64,000 nucleotides of DNA, taken from JANQGG01 sp964642175 (lineage in GTDB: Bacteria; Bacteroidota; Chlorobiia; Chlorobiales; Chloroherpetonaceae). The stretch covers positions 124,001-188,000 of the forward strand of contig CAZXOK010000002.1 in the NCBI GenBank assembly GCA_964642175.1, read 5' to 3'. A program made the position numbers and the translations under genes. Below are positions 42,393 through 50,991 of the stretch, one piece after another (positions within the stretch are counted from its first letter, which is position 1; each line of letters opens with the position of its first letter). A model generated the notes under the pieces. The model made no database searches. It saw only the letters and a program-made list of their open reading frames with translations, and was not told the origin of the DNA.

Positions 42393-43702
42393 GGAAACGA
42401 GAGTAAAAACGATTTTAAAGCTTTAAAATCATTTTCCATCAGCCGGGCTTTCTTTTCCAGATTAAGCACTTTTTTTAAGCGATCAGGTATCTCGACTTCT
42501 TTATGCAGGGTATCCAGCACAACATCATAAAATTTAGCAGGGTGAGCGGTAGAGAGAACAACGCCATGCGTATTTTTTGCGCCAAATTCAGCCCGATAAT
42601 TTTGCAATGCTTTTACGCCAACTGCGGTATGAGGGTCCAGAACATAGCCTGATTGTTGAAAGATGTCTTTCATGGTCTGGCGGGTATGAGCATCATCTGT
42701 CACAAAAGCAGTGATAGCTTCCCGAAATGATTGAAGATCGTTTTTGTAGATATCCAGTAAGCGGGCAAAGTTGCTCGGGTTGCCCACATCCATAGCTGTT
42801 GAAAGGGTTTCAATGGTGGCCCGCGGGTCATAGCAGCCATCTTTCAGATAACGGGGTACGCTATCATTTAAGTTGGTTGCGGCAATAAAGTGCGAGATAG
42901 GGAAACCCATTTTTTGGGCAAATACTCCTGCTGTCAGGTTGCCAAAGTTTCCGCTGGGTACCGATATCAGTAGCTCGGAGCCCTGGTGTGTTTTCTGATG
43001 TCTGAGGGCGGCATAGGCATAATAAAACGATTGTGGGATAAGCCTTGAAATATTTATGGAATTGGCTGAAGTGAGGCTTAAATGAGCGCGTAATTCCGGA
43101 TCTCCAAAGGCCTCTTTTACCAGAGCCTGGCAGGCATCAAAATCACCTTTGATTTCCAGGGTATGGACATTATCACCCAGTGTGGTCAGTTGTTTTTCCT
43201 GTATCTCGCTCACTTTTCCGGATGGATACAATATGACAACCCGTGTATTGGGAACCCCCTGAAAGCCATAAGCCACAGCGCTTCCTGTATCTCCTGATGT
43301 GGCAACCAATATGGTGATCTGGCGGTTTTCTTCTTCGGCAAAAGCACCGATCAGCCTGGCCATGAAACGAGCGCCAAAGTCTTTAAAAGCAAGCGTTGGG
43401 CCATGAAAGAGCTCCATGATCCGGGTATGATCATCCAACTCTATAAGCGGCACGTCAAAGTTGTAACTATCCTTTACAAGCTTTAATAGGCGCTCATGGT
43501 CTAATTCTGAACCAACAAAACGCCTGGCAATCTCAAAAGCCAGTTCATAAAATGGTTTTTCAGAAAGTGATGAAAGATCAGCTTCTGAGAAACGAGGGAT
43601 CTCTTCAGGCATATAAAGGCCTTTATCAGGTGCGAGACCTTCCAGAACGGCATGTTTTAATGAAACTTGTGGAGAAGAGTGATTGGTGCTGTAAAAATAC
43701 AT
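42386..43702 (-). CDS. thrC: Threonine synthase
   Basis: ThrC turns O-phosphohomoserine into threonine with pyridoxal phosphate. The 438-residue protein shows the PLP lysine (Lys107) in GPTLAFKDFGARF, the phosphate-binding loop ATSGDTGSAVAYGF and the N-terminal STNHSSPQVSLKHAVLEGLAPDKGLYMP. It starts 11 bp after the histidine kinase gene and overlaps anmK by 7 bp. thrB is upstream on the same strand and thrA is 15 kb away on the other strand, so the pathway is split. Confidence 0.95.
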   Translation of the reverse strand: MYFYSTNHSSPQVSLKHAVLEGLAPDKGLYMPEEIPRFSEADLSSLSEKPFYELAFEIARRFVGSELDHERLLKLVKDSYNFDVPLIELDDHTRIMELFHGPTLAFKDFGARFMARLIGAFAEEENRQITILVATSGDTGSAVAYGFQGVPNTRVVILYPSGKVSEIQEKQLTTLGDNVHTLEIKGDFDACQALVKEAFGDPELRAHLSLTSANSINISRLIPQSFYYAYAALRHQKTHQGSELLISVPSGNFGNLTAGVFAQKMGFPISHFIAATNLNDSVPRYLKDGCYDPRATIETLSTAMDVGNPSNFARLLDIYKNDLQSFREAITAFVTDDAHTRQTMKDIFQQSGYVLDPHTAVGVKALQNYRAEFGAKNTHGVVLSTAHPAKFYDVVLDTLHKEVEIPDRLKKVLNLEKKARLMENDFKALKSFLLSFPC

Positions 43703-43713
43703 GTTTTGGAAAC

Positions 43714-45216
43714 CTAATTATTATGTTCTAACGGTAGTTCAACATAAAAAATACTACCGCAACCTGTACCATCGCTATTCGCCCATATTTTACCATGGTG
43801 GAGCTCGATTAATTGTTTAGATATCCACAAACCAAGGCCGGTGGATTTTTCACCCTTAGTAGGTTTAGCACTTAAACGCTGAAATTTTTTAAACAAATGC
43901 TGTTTGTCTTGATCGGTTAGCCCCGGCCCTTCATCCTTAATGGACACCAAAACAGAATATTGCTGACCTTTGGATAGCTCAATCCAGATAGTGGCACCCT
44001 CGGGTGAGTATTTAATGGCATTGCTAACCAGATTATCGAACACTTCCTGAAGCCGATCTTCATCACCTTTAACCAAATAGTGAGAGTCAGTAATTAGTTT
44101 AATTTGCTGGCTTTTTTTATCAGCTTCCAGGGTATTGTTAGATAAAACTATCTGGAATATAGCATTTAAATCTACAGGAGTAAATTGTAATTGCAATTTG
44201 CCACCCTCTATAGCTGATGTTTCCAGCAGACTATTGATTAGCTTGTATAATTGCTGGCTGGCTTTAAAGATAGATTCGGATTTCTTGCTGATTTTTTCGT
44301 TCTGCCAGGCTTCCTGTATAATCAATTCTGAATAGGACATGACAGCCTGTAACGGGTTTTTCATATCATGTGCTGCAATGGAAAGTAATTCCGATTTGAA
44401 CTCATTGGCCTGATTAAGCGATTCGTTCAGGTATTTAAGATACTCATACGCCTGAGCCAGTTCCACGTTTTTCAGTCTGTAGATCTCGGTTTCACGATTA
44501 GCTTTTTCCACCTCAAATTCACTCATGAGTTCTTTCTTCTTGAGCTCGGCTTTATTTTCAACTACCTGCTGGTGAAGTAAATGGTAGGTTTTGTAATGAT
44601 GCAAGGCAGTTTGGAAATCTAACTTCTCTTCAAAGATATCGCTCATCAGAAAATGGGCTTTATAGAGGATTTCTTTATCCATGTGTTCAGTGCCGTACTG
44701 GTGGGCTACTTTTGCATGGGATAAGGCTTCTTCGAGCTTGTTTTGTTTGAAATAAATCCGGCCAATATTCAGATTGGCACAAGCTTGCGATTGATTGTGG
44801 TTGTGTGAATGGGCCAGCTCAAGACTTTTTTTAAACTTTTCCATAGCTATTTCGTGATGGCCAAGAACCGAGTATAATTTTCCTATGGTAATATATGCGG
44901 ACTTTTGACCTTCTTCATCCCCGGTTTCTTCATATATATCCAATGCTTCAACAGCTTTTTCCAAAGCCACATTGCAATTTTCTGTTTTTAAATGGCCAAG
45001 AGCTTCGGTATGAATGGCATAGGCACGGCCTTTTTTATAGTTCAAACTTACAGCCATTTTAGCTGCCTCAGAACTGACTTCAAGGGCTTTCTCGACATGA
45101 GAATCCAGTAGCTGTCGCGAAAGTAAATTAAGAGAGTCGATTTTAACCCTAAGATGATCGTTATTAGGTAGTGTTTTCCCGTTGCCTGCCTTATGTGCCT
45201 GTTCTGCTTTCAACAT
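43714..45216 (-). CDS. Cytoplasmic TPR-repeat sensor histidine kinase
   Basis: The 500-residue protein has about five TPRs (residues 25-215), a coiled coil (215-270), a HisKA domain with phospho-acceptor His283 in IAAHDMKNPLQ, and a HATPase domain with the N box (FDNLVSNAIKYSPEG), G1 (DEGPGL) and G2 (GLGLWISKQL). It has no signal peptide or membrane helix, so the stimulus is internal or comes through a partner. No response regulator is adjacent. I choose the ATG at 45216; a TTG one codon upstream is unlikely. It lies between thrB (102 bp) and thrC (11 bp). Confidence 0.92.
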   Translation of the reverse strand: MLKAEQAHKAGNGKTLPNNDHLRVKIDSLNLLSRQLLDSHVEKALEVSSEAAKMAVSLNYKKGRAYAIHTEALGHLKTENCNVALEKAVEALDIYEETGDEEGQKSAYITIGKLYSVLGHHEIAMEKFKKSLELAHSHNHNQSQACANLNIGRIYFKQNKLEEALSHAKVAHQYGTEHMDKEILYKAHFLMSDIFEEKLDFQTALHHYKTYHLLHQQVVENKAELKKKELMSEFEVEKANRETEIYRLKNVELAQAYEYLKYLNESLNQANEFKSELLSIAAHDMKNPLQAVMSYSELIIQEAWQNEKISKKSESIFKASQQLYKLINSLLETSAIEGGKLQLQFTPVDLNAIFQIVLSNNTLEADKKSQQIKLITDSHYLVKGDEDRLQEVFDNLVSNAIKYSPEGATIWIELSKGQQYSVLVSIKDEGPGLTDQDKQHLFKKFQRLSAKPTKGEKSTGLGLWISKQLIELHHGKIWANSDGTGCGSIFYVELPLEHNN

Positions 45217-45318
45217 CAATTTAATAGTATAAATAACTCTTTTATAGGTACTACTCAGGGTAAGGGGAACTGTGGTGGGCGATAATGTTAGATAAGATTT
45301 TCGGGAGTTCTAACCAAA

Positions 45319-46305
45319 TTAAATAAATGTCAATTGTTCTTTTTCTGAAAGAACCTGAGCACCGGTTGCACTAATTTTATTTACCCAAAAATCACTTTCA
45401 AGACCGGCTTGTTTTAAAAAAACATCGCTCATTGCCTGGCCAACTTGACTGCCGGTTTTTTCATTATCTGAAAAAGCAAATAAAGACGGTCCGGAGCCTG
45501 CAATTGAGCAGCCTAAAGCGCCTGCTTCAATGGCTGATTGTTTGGCCTCATAAAATGAGGGGATTAAGGGGGCGCGATACGGCTCGGCAACATAATCTTC
45601 TAAACTCCTGCCGATGGCGGCCATATCTTTTGTGAGCAAACCATACACCAAAGCGCCTACATTTCCCCATTGTTTTACCGCGTCTTTCAATGACAGAGTG
45701 TCTTTTAAAATGGAGCGAGCATGTGAGGTTTTAACTTCGGTATGAGGATGTATTAATGTGACCCATAAGTTTTCAGGGGATGGGATTTCAATCAAGTCCA
45801 GCGGGTCGTAGCTTCGGGTTAGAACAAAATTTCCTAAAGTGGCCGGAGCTGCATTATCGGCATGGTATGATCCACAAGCCAGAAACTCCCCTTCCATAAC
45901 GAATCGGACCAGTTCTTTATGGGTATAAGGACTGTTAAATAAATGGTTGGCTGCAATCAGTGCTGCGGCTGCACTCGAAGCACTGCTTCCCATGCCACTG
46001 CTAAGCGGGAGGTTTTTTTTCAGGTCTATGCTTAAATAAAAATGAGGGTTAATGAGCTTCTTCTCAAGCAGGCTTTCAATAAACTTGATAACAGTGATCC
46101 CGGCTGTGTTTTTTTTGGCGTCTTTGGGCAAGAGACCACTGTCGCCGGTTATAGAGGTGATTTCAATTTCGAAGTTGGGGACATCTTTTTCGTTATAAGT
46201 TAATGTTACCTGATCACCAGGTTCGACAAGCGCAAATCCAAGCACGTCAAATCCGCAGGCTACGTTTCCAACGGTTGCAGGTGCATATCCTATCACTTTT
46301 TTCAT
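45319..46305 (-). CDS. thrB: Homoserine kinase
   Basis: ThrB phosphorylates homoserine for threonine synthesis. The protein, 328 residues from the ATG at 46305, is a GHMP kinase with the opening GYAPATVGNVACGFDVLGFAL, the ATP loop LPLSSGMGSSASSAAAALIAA and the C-terminal GCSIAGSGPSLFAF. An in-frame ATG at 46335 would add ten residues that do not fit the family N-terminus. It is the first gene upstream of the histidine kinase and thrC, and diverges from atpA. Confidence 0.94.
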   Translation of the reverse strand: MKKVIGYAPATVGNVACGFDVLGFALVEPGDQVTLTYNEKDVPNFEIEITSITGDSGLLPKDAKKNTAGITVIKFIESLLEKKLINPHFYLSIDLKKNLPLSSGMGSSASSAAAALIAANHLFNSPYTHKELVRFVMEGEFLACGSYHADNAAPATLGNFVLTRSYDPLDLIEIPSPENLWVTLIHPHTEVKTSHARSILKDTLSLKDAVKQWGNVGALVYGLLTKDMAAIGRSLEDYVAEPYRAPLIPSFYEAKQSAIEAGALGCSIAGSGPSLFAFSDNEKTGSQVGQAMSDVFLKQAGLESDFWVNKISATGAQVLSEKEQLTFI

Positions 46306-46442
46306 GTTAACGCTCAATCCATACTTAAAAATCAAAGCCGTGATTGAAAAGTTGCCCGGATTTTCTCGTGTTTTTTGTTTTACTGATTAGTTTTGCTAAA
46401 TTTACGGCCCCTGCAGGCTCAGGTCTTTTGAGTTACTTTGTT

Positions 46443-46450
46443 TATATTTG
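46443..46450 (+). promoter_or_regulatory. Candidate -7 promoter box upstream of atpA
   Basis: TATATTTG fits the Bacteroidota -7 consensus TAnnTTTG and lies 73 bp before the atpA start. TTTG elements occur upstream at 46427-46430 and 46437-46440, but neither has the usual spacing to a -33 box, so this remains a weak call. Confidence 0.35.
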
Positions 46451-46522
46451 GCCGCGAGTTTGAAATGTTTTAAAAAAGTTTCACAAAAATAATCGAATAA
46501 TTCTAAACGAAAAATAAAAGAT

Positions 46523-48103
46523 ATGTCAACAGCAGTCAGACCTGATGAAATATCAGCGATACTTCGAAAGCAACTTTCCGGATTTGACTCTGAAGTAGAT
46601 GTTTATGATGTCGGTACGGTATTACAAGTTGGTGATGGTATTGCTCGTATTTACGGATTGTCCAAAGTTGCAGCTGGGGAATTGATTGAGTTTCCGAACA
46701 ATGTAACAGGAATGGTTCTTAACCTTGAAGAAGATAACGTAGGTGCTGTGCTTTTCGGTTCTTCTGATTTGATTAAAGAAGGCGATACGGTTAAGCGAAC
46801 CAAAATTTTGGCTTCTATACCGGTTGGTGACGCCATGCTTGGACGTGTGATTAATCCATTGGGTAAGCCAATTGATGGCAAAGGCCCGATCAAAACCGAG
46901 ATCCGCCTCCCGCTTGAGCGACGCGCACCTGGTGTAATTTTCCGTAAGCCTGTAAAAGAACCACTTCAAACAGGTCTTAAAGCTATTGACTCCATGATTC
47001 CAATTGGCCGTGGACAGCGTGAGTTGATTATCGGTGACCGCCAAACCGGTAAAACTGCTGTAGCCATCGATACCATCATTAACCAAAAAGGTAAAGGTGT
47101 GTATTGTATTTATGTGGCTACCGGTCAGAAAGGATCTACTGTTGCACAGGTTGTAAATACACTTGAGAAAAAAGGAGCGATGGAATACACAACTGTTATT
47201 TCAGCTACCGCTTCCGATCCTGCTCCGATGCAGTTTATTTCTCCCTATGCCGGTGCTACTCTTGGTGAATATTTCCGTGATACCGGACGCCATGCGCTGG
47301 TAATTTTTGATGATCTTTCCAAGCAGGCTGTGTCTTACCGTCAGGTTTCACTCTTGCTTCGTCGCCCGCCAGGTCGTGAAGCGTTCCCGGGTGATGTATT
47401 CTACCTGCACTCCCGCTTACTTGAGCGTGCAGCTAAGATTACAGATGATGATGAACAGGCCAAAAAAATGAACGACTTGCCAGATGATATTAAACCAATG
47501 GTTAAAGGTAATGGTAGTTTAACTGCGTTACCGATCATTGAAACTCAGGCTGGTGACGTATCGGCTTACATTCCGACTAATGTAATCTCGATTACAGATG
47601 GTCAGATCTTCCTTGAATCCAATTTGTTTAACTCTGGTCAGCGTCCTGCTATCAACGTGGGTATTTCGGTATCTCGTGTGGGCGGTAGTGCTCAGATTAA
47701 AGCGATGAAAAAAGTAGCCGGTACACTTCGTCTTGATCTGGCTCAGTACCGCGAGCTGGAAGCCTTTGCGAAATTTGGTTCCGATCTGGATAAAGCAACC
47801 CAGGCTCAGCTAACCCGTGGTGAGCGTCTGGTTGAGATCTTAAAACAAGGTCAGTACGAGCCAATGGCTGTAGAAAAACAGGTTGCCATTATCTTTGTGG
47901 GTACTCAGGGCTTACTGGATAAAGTTCCTGTGGCATATCTCAAAGAGTTTGAACAGGCGTTTCTTGAAATGCTTGAGATCAAACATAAGGCAATTTTAGA
48001 TGAAATAGCCAATTCAGGTAAAATGGATCCGGATACATCTAAAAACCTTACGGATGCTACCAATCAGTTCATTGAATCATTTATGCAATCCAAAGGTAAC
48101 TAA
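46523..48103 (+). CDS. atpA: F1F0 ATP synthase subunit alpha
   Basis: This is the non-catalytic nucleotide-binding subunit of the F1 head. The 526-residue protein shows the Walker A motif GDRQTGKTAVA (171-181), the ATPDPAP-like region ATASDPAPMQF, the signature PGREAFPGDVFYLHSRLLERAAK, and the arginine-finger region around ISVSRVGGSAQ. It is followed by atpG after 72 bp that include a perfect palindrome. Other ATP synthase genes (beta, epsilon, delta and the F0 part) are not in the window, so the genes are dispersed. Confidence 0.97.
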   Translation: MSTAVRPDEISAILRKQLSGFDSEVDVYDVGTVLQVGDGIARIYGLSKVAAGELIEFPNNVTGMVLNLEEDNVGAVLFGSSDLIKEGDTVKRTKILASIPVGDAMLGRVINPLGKPIDGKGPIKTEIRLPLERRAPGVIFRKPVKEPLQTGLKAIDSMIPIGRGQRELIIGDRQTGKTAVAIDTIINQKGKGVYCIYVATGQKGSTVAQVVNTLEKKGAMEYTTVISATASDPAPMQFISPYAGATLGEYFRDTGRHALVIFDDLSKQAVSYRQVSLLLRRPPGREAFPGDVFYLHSRLLERAAKITDDDEQAKKMNDLPDDIKPMVKGNGSLTALPIIETQAGDVSAYIPTNVISITDGQIFLESNLFNSGQRPAINVGISVSRVGGSAQIKAMKKVAGTLRLDLAQYRELEAFAKFGSDLDKATQAQLTRGERLVEILKQGQYEPMAVEKQVAIIFVGTQGLLDKVPVAYLKEFEQAFLEMLEIKHKAILDEIANSGKMDPDTSKNLTDATNQFIESFMQSKGN

Positions 48104-48113
48104 TTCTCTTTGA

Positions 48114-48135
48114 AAGGGAGCTTGCAAGCTCCCTT
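48114..48135 (+). repeat. Perfect 22 bp palindrome between atpA and atpG
   Basis: The sequence reads AAGGGAGCTTG and then its exact complement, starting 10 nt after the atpA stop. It can form a strong hairpin in the mRNA. The downstream sequence (CTTCTTCAATAC) is not a clean T-run, so it is more likely a partial terminator or a processing or stabilising hairpin that sets the alpha:gamma ratio (3:1 in the enzyme) than a full stop. Confidence 0.7.
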
Positions 48136-48175
48136 CTTCAATACATAATTTAAAAAATCACGAAACGCACGTCGG

Positions 48176-49084
48176 ATGTCAACGTTAAAAGAAATACGCG
48201 GACGAATAAAAAGTATTAAAAATACCCAGCAGCTGACAAAAGCCATGAAAATGGTAGCGGCTGCTAAGCTGAGACGCGCTCAGGACAAAGCCATAATGGC
48301 CCGTCCTTATGCCAACAAATTAAAAGAGCTACTGGATTCTCTCTCCAGTAAGGTAGATACATCTTTAAACCCATTGCTGGTTTCTCGGGAAGAAGTAAAA
48401 AATGTATTGGTGATTGTGGTTACAGCCGATCGCGGTCTTTGTGGCGCGTTCAACACCAATATTATTAAAATGGCCACAACCGCCATTAATAAGGAATATG
48501 CTGAATATGCCAGTTCCGGACGTCTGAAACTGATTTGTGCCGGACGCCGTGGATTCGACTATTTCAGGAAAAGAGGTTACGACATTGTAAAAGGCTATTC
48601 TGCCATATTTCAGCAGCTCGAATTTGACTCTGCAAAAGAGATCGTTGAAATCGCTACGGATCTTTATTTAAAAGGTGAAGTAGATAAAGTGGTGGTCTTT
48701 AACAATGAATTCAAAAACGTAGTGTCACCTAAACTGACTTCTGAAGTATTCCTGCCAATCCAATCTCAGCAAGAAGAAACGGATGCCGGAGAAAATTCAA
48801 GAGTAAGTGAAGTGGTTCCCATTACAGAGTATATTTACGATCCTTCCCCGGAAGCTATTATTAATGAACTGATCCCAAAACATCTCAATACACAGATGTG
48901 GCGCGTACTATTGGAATCCAATGCAGCTGAACAGGCTGCCCGGATGACCGCCATGGACTCGGCTACAGACAATGCCAAGGAACTCATAAGAACCTTAAGC
49001 ATATCTTACAACCGTGCCAGACAGGCAGCGATTACCACTGAAATTAACGAGATTGTTAGTGGCGCCAATGCACTTGAGCAGTAA
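48176..49084 (+). CDS. atpG: F1F0 ATP synthase subunit gamma
   Basis: Gamma is the central rotating shaft of F1. The 302-residue protein has the conserved N-terminal helix (MSTLKEIRGRIKSIKNTQQ, then TKAMKMVAAAKLRRAQ), the ITADRGLCGAFNTN-like stretch VTADRGLCGAFNTNI and the C-terminal helix ARMTAMDSATDNAKELI, then SYNRARQAAITTEINEIVSGANAL. It ends at a strong terminator. The start ATG at 48176 fits the family N-terminus. Confidence 0.97.
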   Translation: MSTLKEIRGRIKSIKNTQQLTKAMKMVAAAKLRRAQDKAIMARPYANKLKELLDSLSSKVDTSLNPLLVSREEVKNVLVIVVTADRGLCGAFNTNIIKMATTAINKEYAEYASSGRLKLICAGRRGFDYFRKRGYDIVKGYSAIFQQLEFDSAKEIVEIATDLYLKGEVDKVVVFNNEFKNVVSPKLTSEVFLPIQSQQEETDAGENSRVSEVVPITEYIYDPSPEAIINELIPKHLNTQMWRVLLESNAAEQAARMTAMDSATDNAKELIRTLSISYNRARQAAITTEINEIVSGANALEQ

Positions 49085-49125
49085 GCCTTTAAGGTAGTGT
49101 TATTACCAAAACCATGTTGTAATTG

Positions 49126-49154
49126 AAAAGCGCCCGGTAGGGCGCTTTTTTTTT
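49126..49154 (+). terminator. Intrinsic terminator after atpG
   Basis: The stem AGCGCCC / GGGCGCT with a GGTA loop is preceded by A residues and followed by nine T residues. It lies about 45 bp after the atpG stop and separates the ATP synthase genes from the efflux operon. Confidence 0.93.
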
Positions 49155-49189
49155 GAATAAAAACGTTTTTAAACACATTTGATTTTCAC

Positions 49190-49209
49190 ATATTTGCACT
49201 ATCAAATAT
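49190..49209. promoter_or_regulatory. Candidate MarR operator (20 bp palindrome)
   Basis: The arms ATATTTG and CAAATAT are exact reverse complements around the 6 bp spacer CACTAT. The site lies 28-47 bp before the marR start, between the atpG terminator and the efflux operon, where an autoregulatory MarR-family operator of 16-20 bp would be expected. That the local MarR protein binds here is inferred. Confidence 0.55.
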
Positions 49210-49236
49210 TAGCGGTGCAATAGTTAAGCGAAACAC

Positions 49237-49770
49237 ATGGATTCAGCGTTTAATCATAAAGAACAGATCATGATCGGACATCAGGTGGGGCAAGCCGGTA
49301 ATGCTATCAGGCATGCGTTTATGTTCTATCTACGCCAAAAAAAGATCAAATTAACTCCTGAACAATTTATTGTGCTTAAGCGGGTTTACCGTGAAAAGAA
49401 AATGACCCAAAACGAAATAGCCTGCTATTTTTTAAGGGATAACGCCAGCATTACTCGTGTATTGGATGGTTTGGAGAAAAAGCATTTAATCGAGAGAATC
49501 CGTTCTAAAGAAGATCGTCGGGTCAATTACATTCATGTAACTGCACAGGGAGAAGCGTTTTTAAAAAGTCTCTTTCCACATGCCGAAACGTTAAACCAAC
49601 TTTTACTTGATGATGTTTCACCTGAAGAGTTAAGTCTTTTAAAAAAAGTTCTTGATAAAATTGTCAATAACGCTGCAGTTATAACCAAATCAAAGACCAA
49701 CAACTCCGAGTCAGATCATCAGGATACATTGAAACATATCAACCAACATATTAATACCTCAAAGCTTTAA
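49237..49770 (+). CDS. MarR-family transcriptional regulator
   Basis: The 177-residue protein has a MarR winged helix-turn-helix: LTPEQFIVLKRVYREKKMTQNEIACYFLRDNASITRVLDGLEKKHLIERI, followed by the wing SKEDRRVNYIHVT. It is the first gene of the operon with the adaptor (12 bp gap), RND pump and TolC-like protein, so it most likely represses this efflux system until a ligand binds. A palindrome just upstream is a candidate operator. Confidence 0.92.
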   Translation: MDSAFNHKEQIMIGHQVGQAGNAIRHAFMFYLRQKKIKLTPEQFIVLKRVYREKKMTQNEIACYFLRDNASITRVLDGLEKKHLIERIRSKEDRRVNYIHVTAQGEAFLKSLFPHAETLNQLLLDDVSPEELSLLKKVLDKIVNNAAVITKSKTNNSESDHQDTLKHINQHINTSKL

Positions 49771-49782
49771 ATTAAGACCAAC

Positions 49783-50952
49783 ATGAATAAAAAAATCACC
49801 ATCGGTTTAGTGTTGCTTATAATTTTAATCGGTTTCGGTGGAAATTATTTGCTCAGCAACAGTAATAGCGATGGGAAAAAAAATGGGAGACCTTCGGCAT
49901 CCAAGATGCTTGAAAACATGAGTACCCAGAAGGTTTTTAATCAGACTGTTCAACAGCATATCGAGATCTCCGGAAGGGTGCATGCTTATAACAAAATTGA
50001 GGTCTTTTCAGAGGTTACAGGTGTGTTGAAGTCAACTGGTAAAACATTCAGGGAAGGGCGATATTTTAAGAAAGGTCAAAATCTGATAGCAATAGACGAC
50101 GCTGTTTATCGCAATAACATGCTCGCTGAAAAAAGTCAGCTTCTTAATGAACTCACCCGGTTGATACCAGATCTAACGATCGACTACCCCGAGAATATTT
50201 CAACCTGGGAAGCATACCTAAACCGGTTCGATATAGAAAAATCACTGGAGCCTTTACCAAAAACCCAATCAGCAAGAGAGCGAAATTACCTGGCTGCCAG
50301 AAATATATATACCAGGTATTATGCTGTGAAAAGCATGGAAGCCATGCTGGATAAGTACCATATTAAAGCACCATTTAATGGCGTGGTAACCGAATCATAT
50401 ATAAATCCGGGATCGTTGGTTCGCCAGGGACAGAAAATCGGCGAGTTTACTAATACTTCGGTTTATGAATTAAATGCAATAGCCGGGCTTGATCAATTAC
50501 AATATTTGACGGTCGGCCAGGAAGTGACGCTGTTTTCGGATGATCTAAATGAGACATTTTCCGGCAAAATTCGGCGCATCAATCAAAAGATTTCTCCGGA
50601 AACTCAGTCGGTAAATGTTTATATCCGTACCGCTCACCCAAAACTAAAAGATGGTATGTTTATCCGGGGTAAGGTGTCTCATAAAATAGATAATGCGGTC
50701 GAGATAAGACGTAGCATCCTGATCAACAATCAGAACCTGTATGTTTTAACGGATAGTTTGGTCAACTTAAAAAAGGTGAATGTGGTGAGCTTTAATGGTG
50801 ATCACGCCATAATTAAAGGTCTGCCTGATGGTACAATAGTTATAACCAGAACCTTCGACGGAATAAAAGACGGTTTAGATCTTAGATTACGTGTTTCTGA
50901 AGAGACCAAGCCGGTACAAAGCACGATCTCCCTGAGCTCAGTCAATCAATAA
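49783..50952 (+). CDS. RND efflux periplasmic adaptor (membrane fusion protein)
   Basis: The 389-residue protein has an N-terminal membrane anchor (residues 5-25), a lipoyl-like half (VFSEVTGVLKSTGKTFREG, then YFKKGQNLIAIDD), a helical hairpin (about 105-185), the second lipoyl half APFNGVVTESYINPGSLVRQGQKIG and a beta-barrel region. It links the inner-membrane pump to the outer-membrane channel. The gene order adaptor-pump-channel after marR is typical of drug or toxic-compound exporters. Confidence 0.92.
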   Translation: MNKKITIGLVLLIILIGFGGNYLLSNSNSDGKKNGRPSASKMLENMSTQKVFNQTVQQHIEISGRVHAYNKIEVFSEVTGVLKSTGKTFREGRYFKKGQNLIAIDDAVYRNNMLAEKSQLLNELTRLIPDLTIDYPENISTWEAYLNRFDIEKSLEPLPKTQSARERNYLAARNIYTRYYAVKSMEAMLDKYHIKAPFNGVVTESYINPGSLVRQGQKIGEFTNTSVYELNAIAGLDQLQYLTVGQEVTLFSDDLNETFSGKIRRINQKISPETQSVNVYIRTAHPKLKDGMFIRGKVSHKIDNAVEIRRSILINNQNLYVLTDSLVNLKKVNVVSFNGDHAIIKGLPDGTIVITRTFDGIKDGLDLRLRVSEETKPVQSTISLSSVNQ

Positions 50953-50991
50953 AGCAGGCTAAGTTTTTATACATCAAAAGATATTTATACG

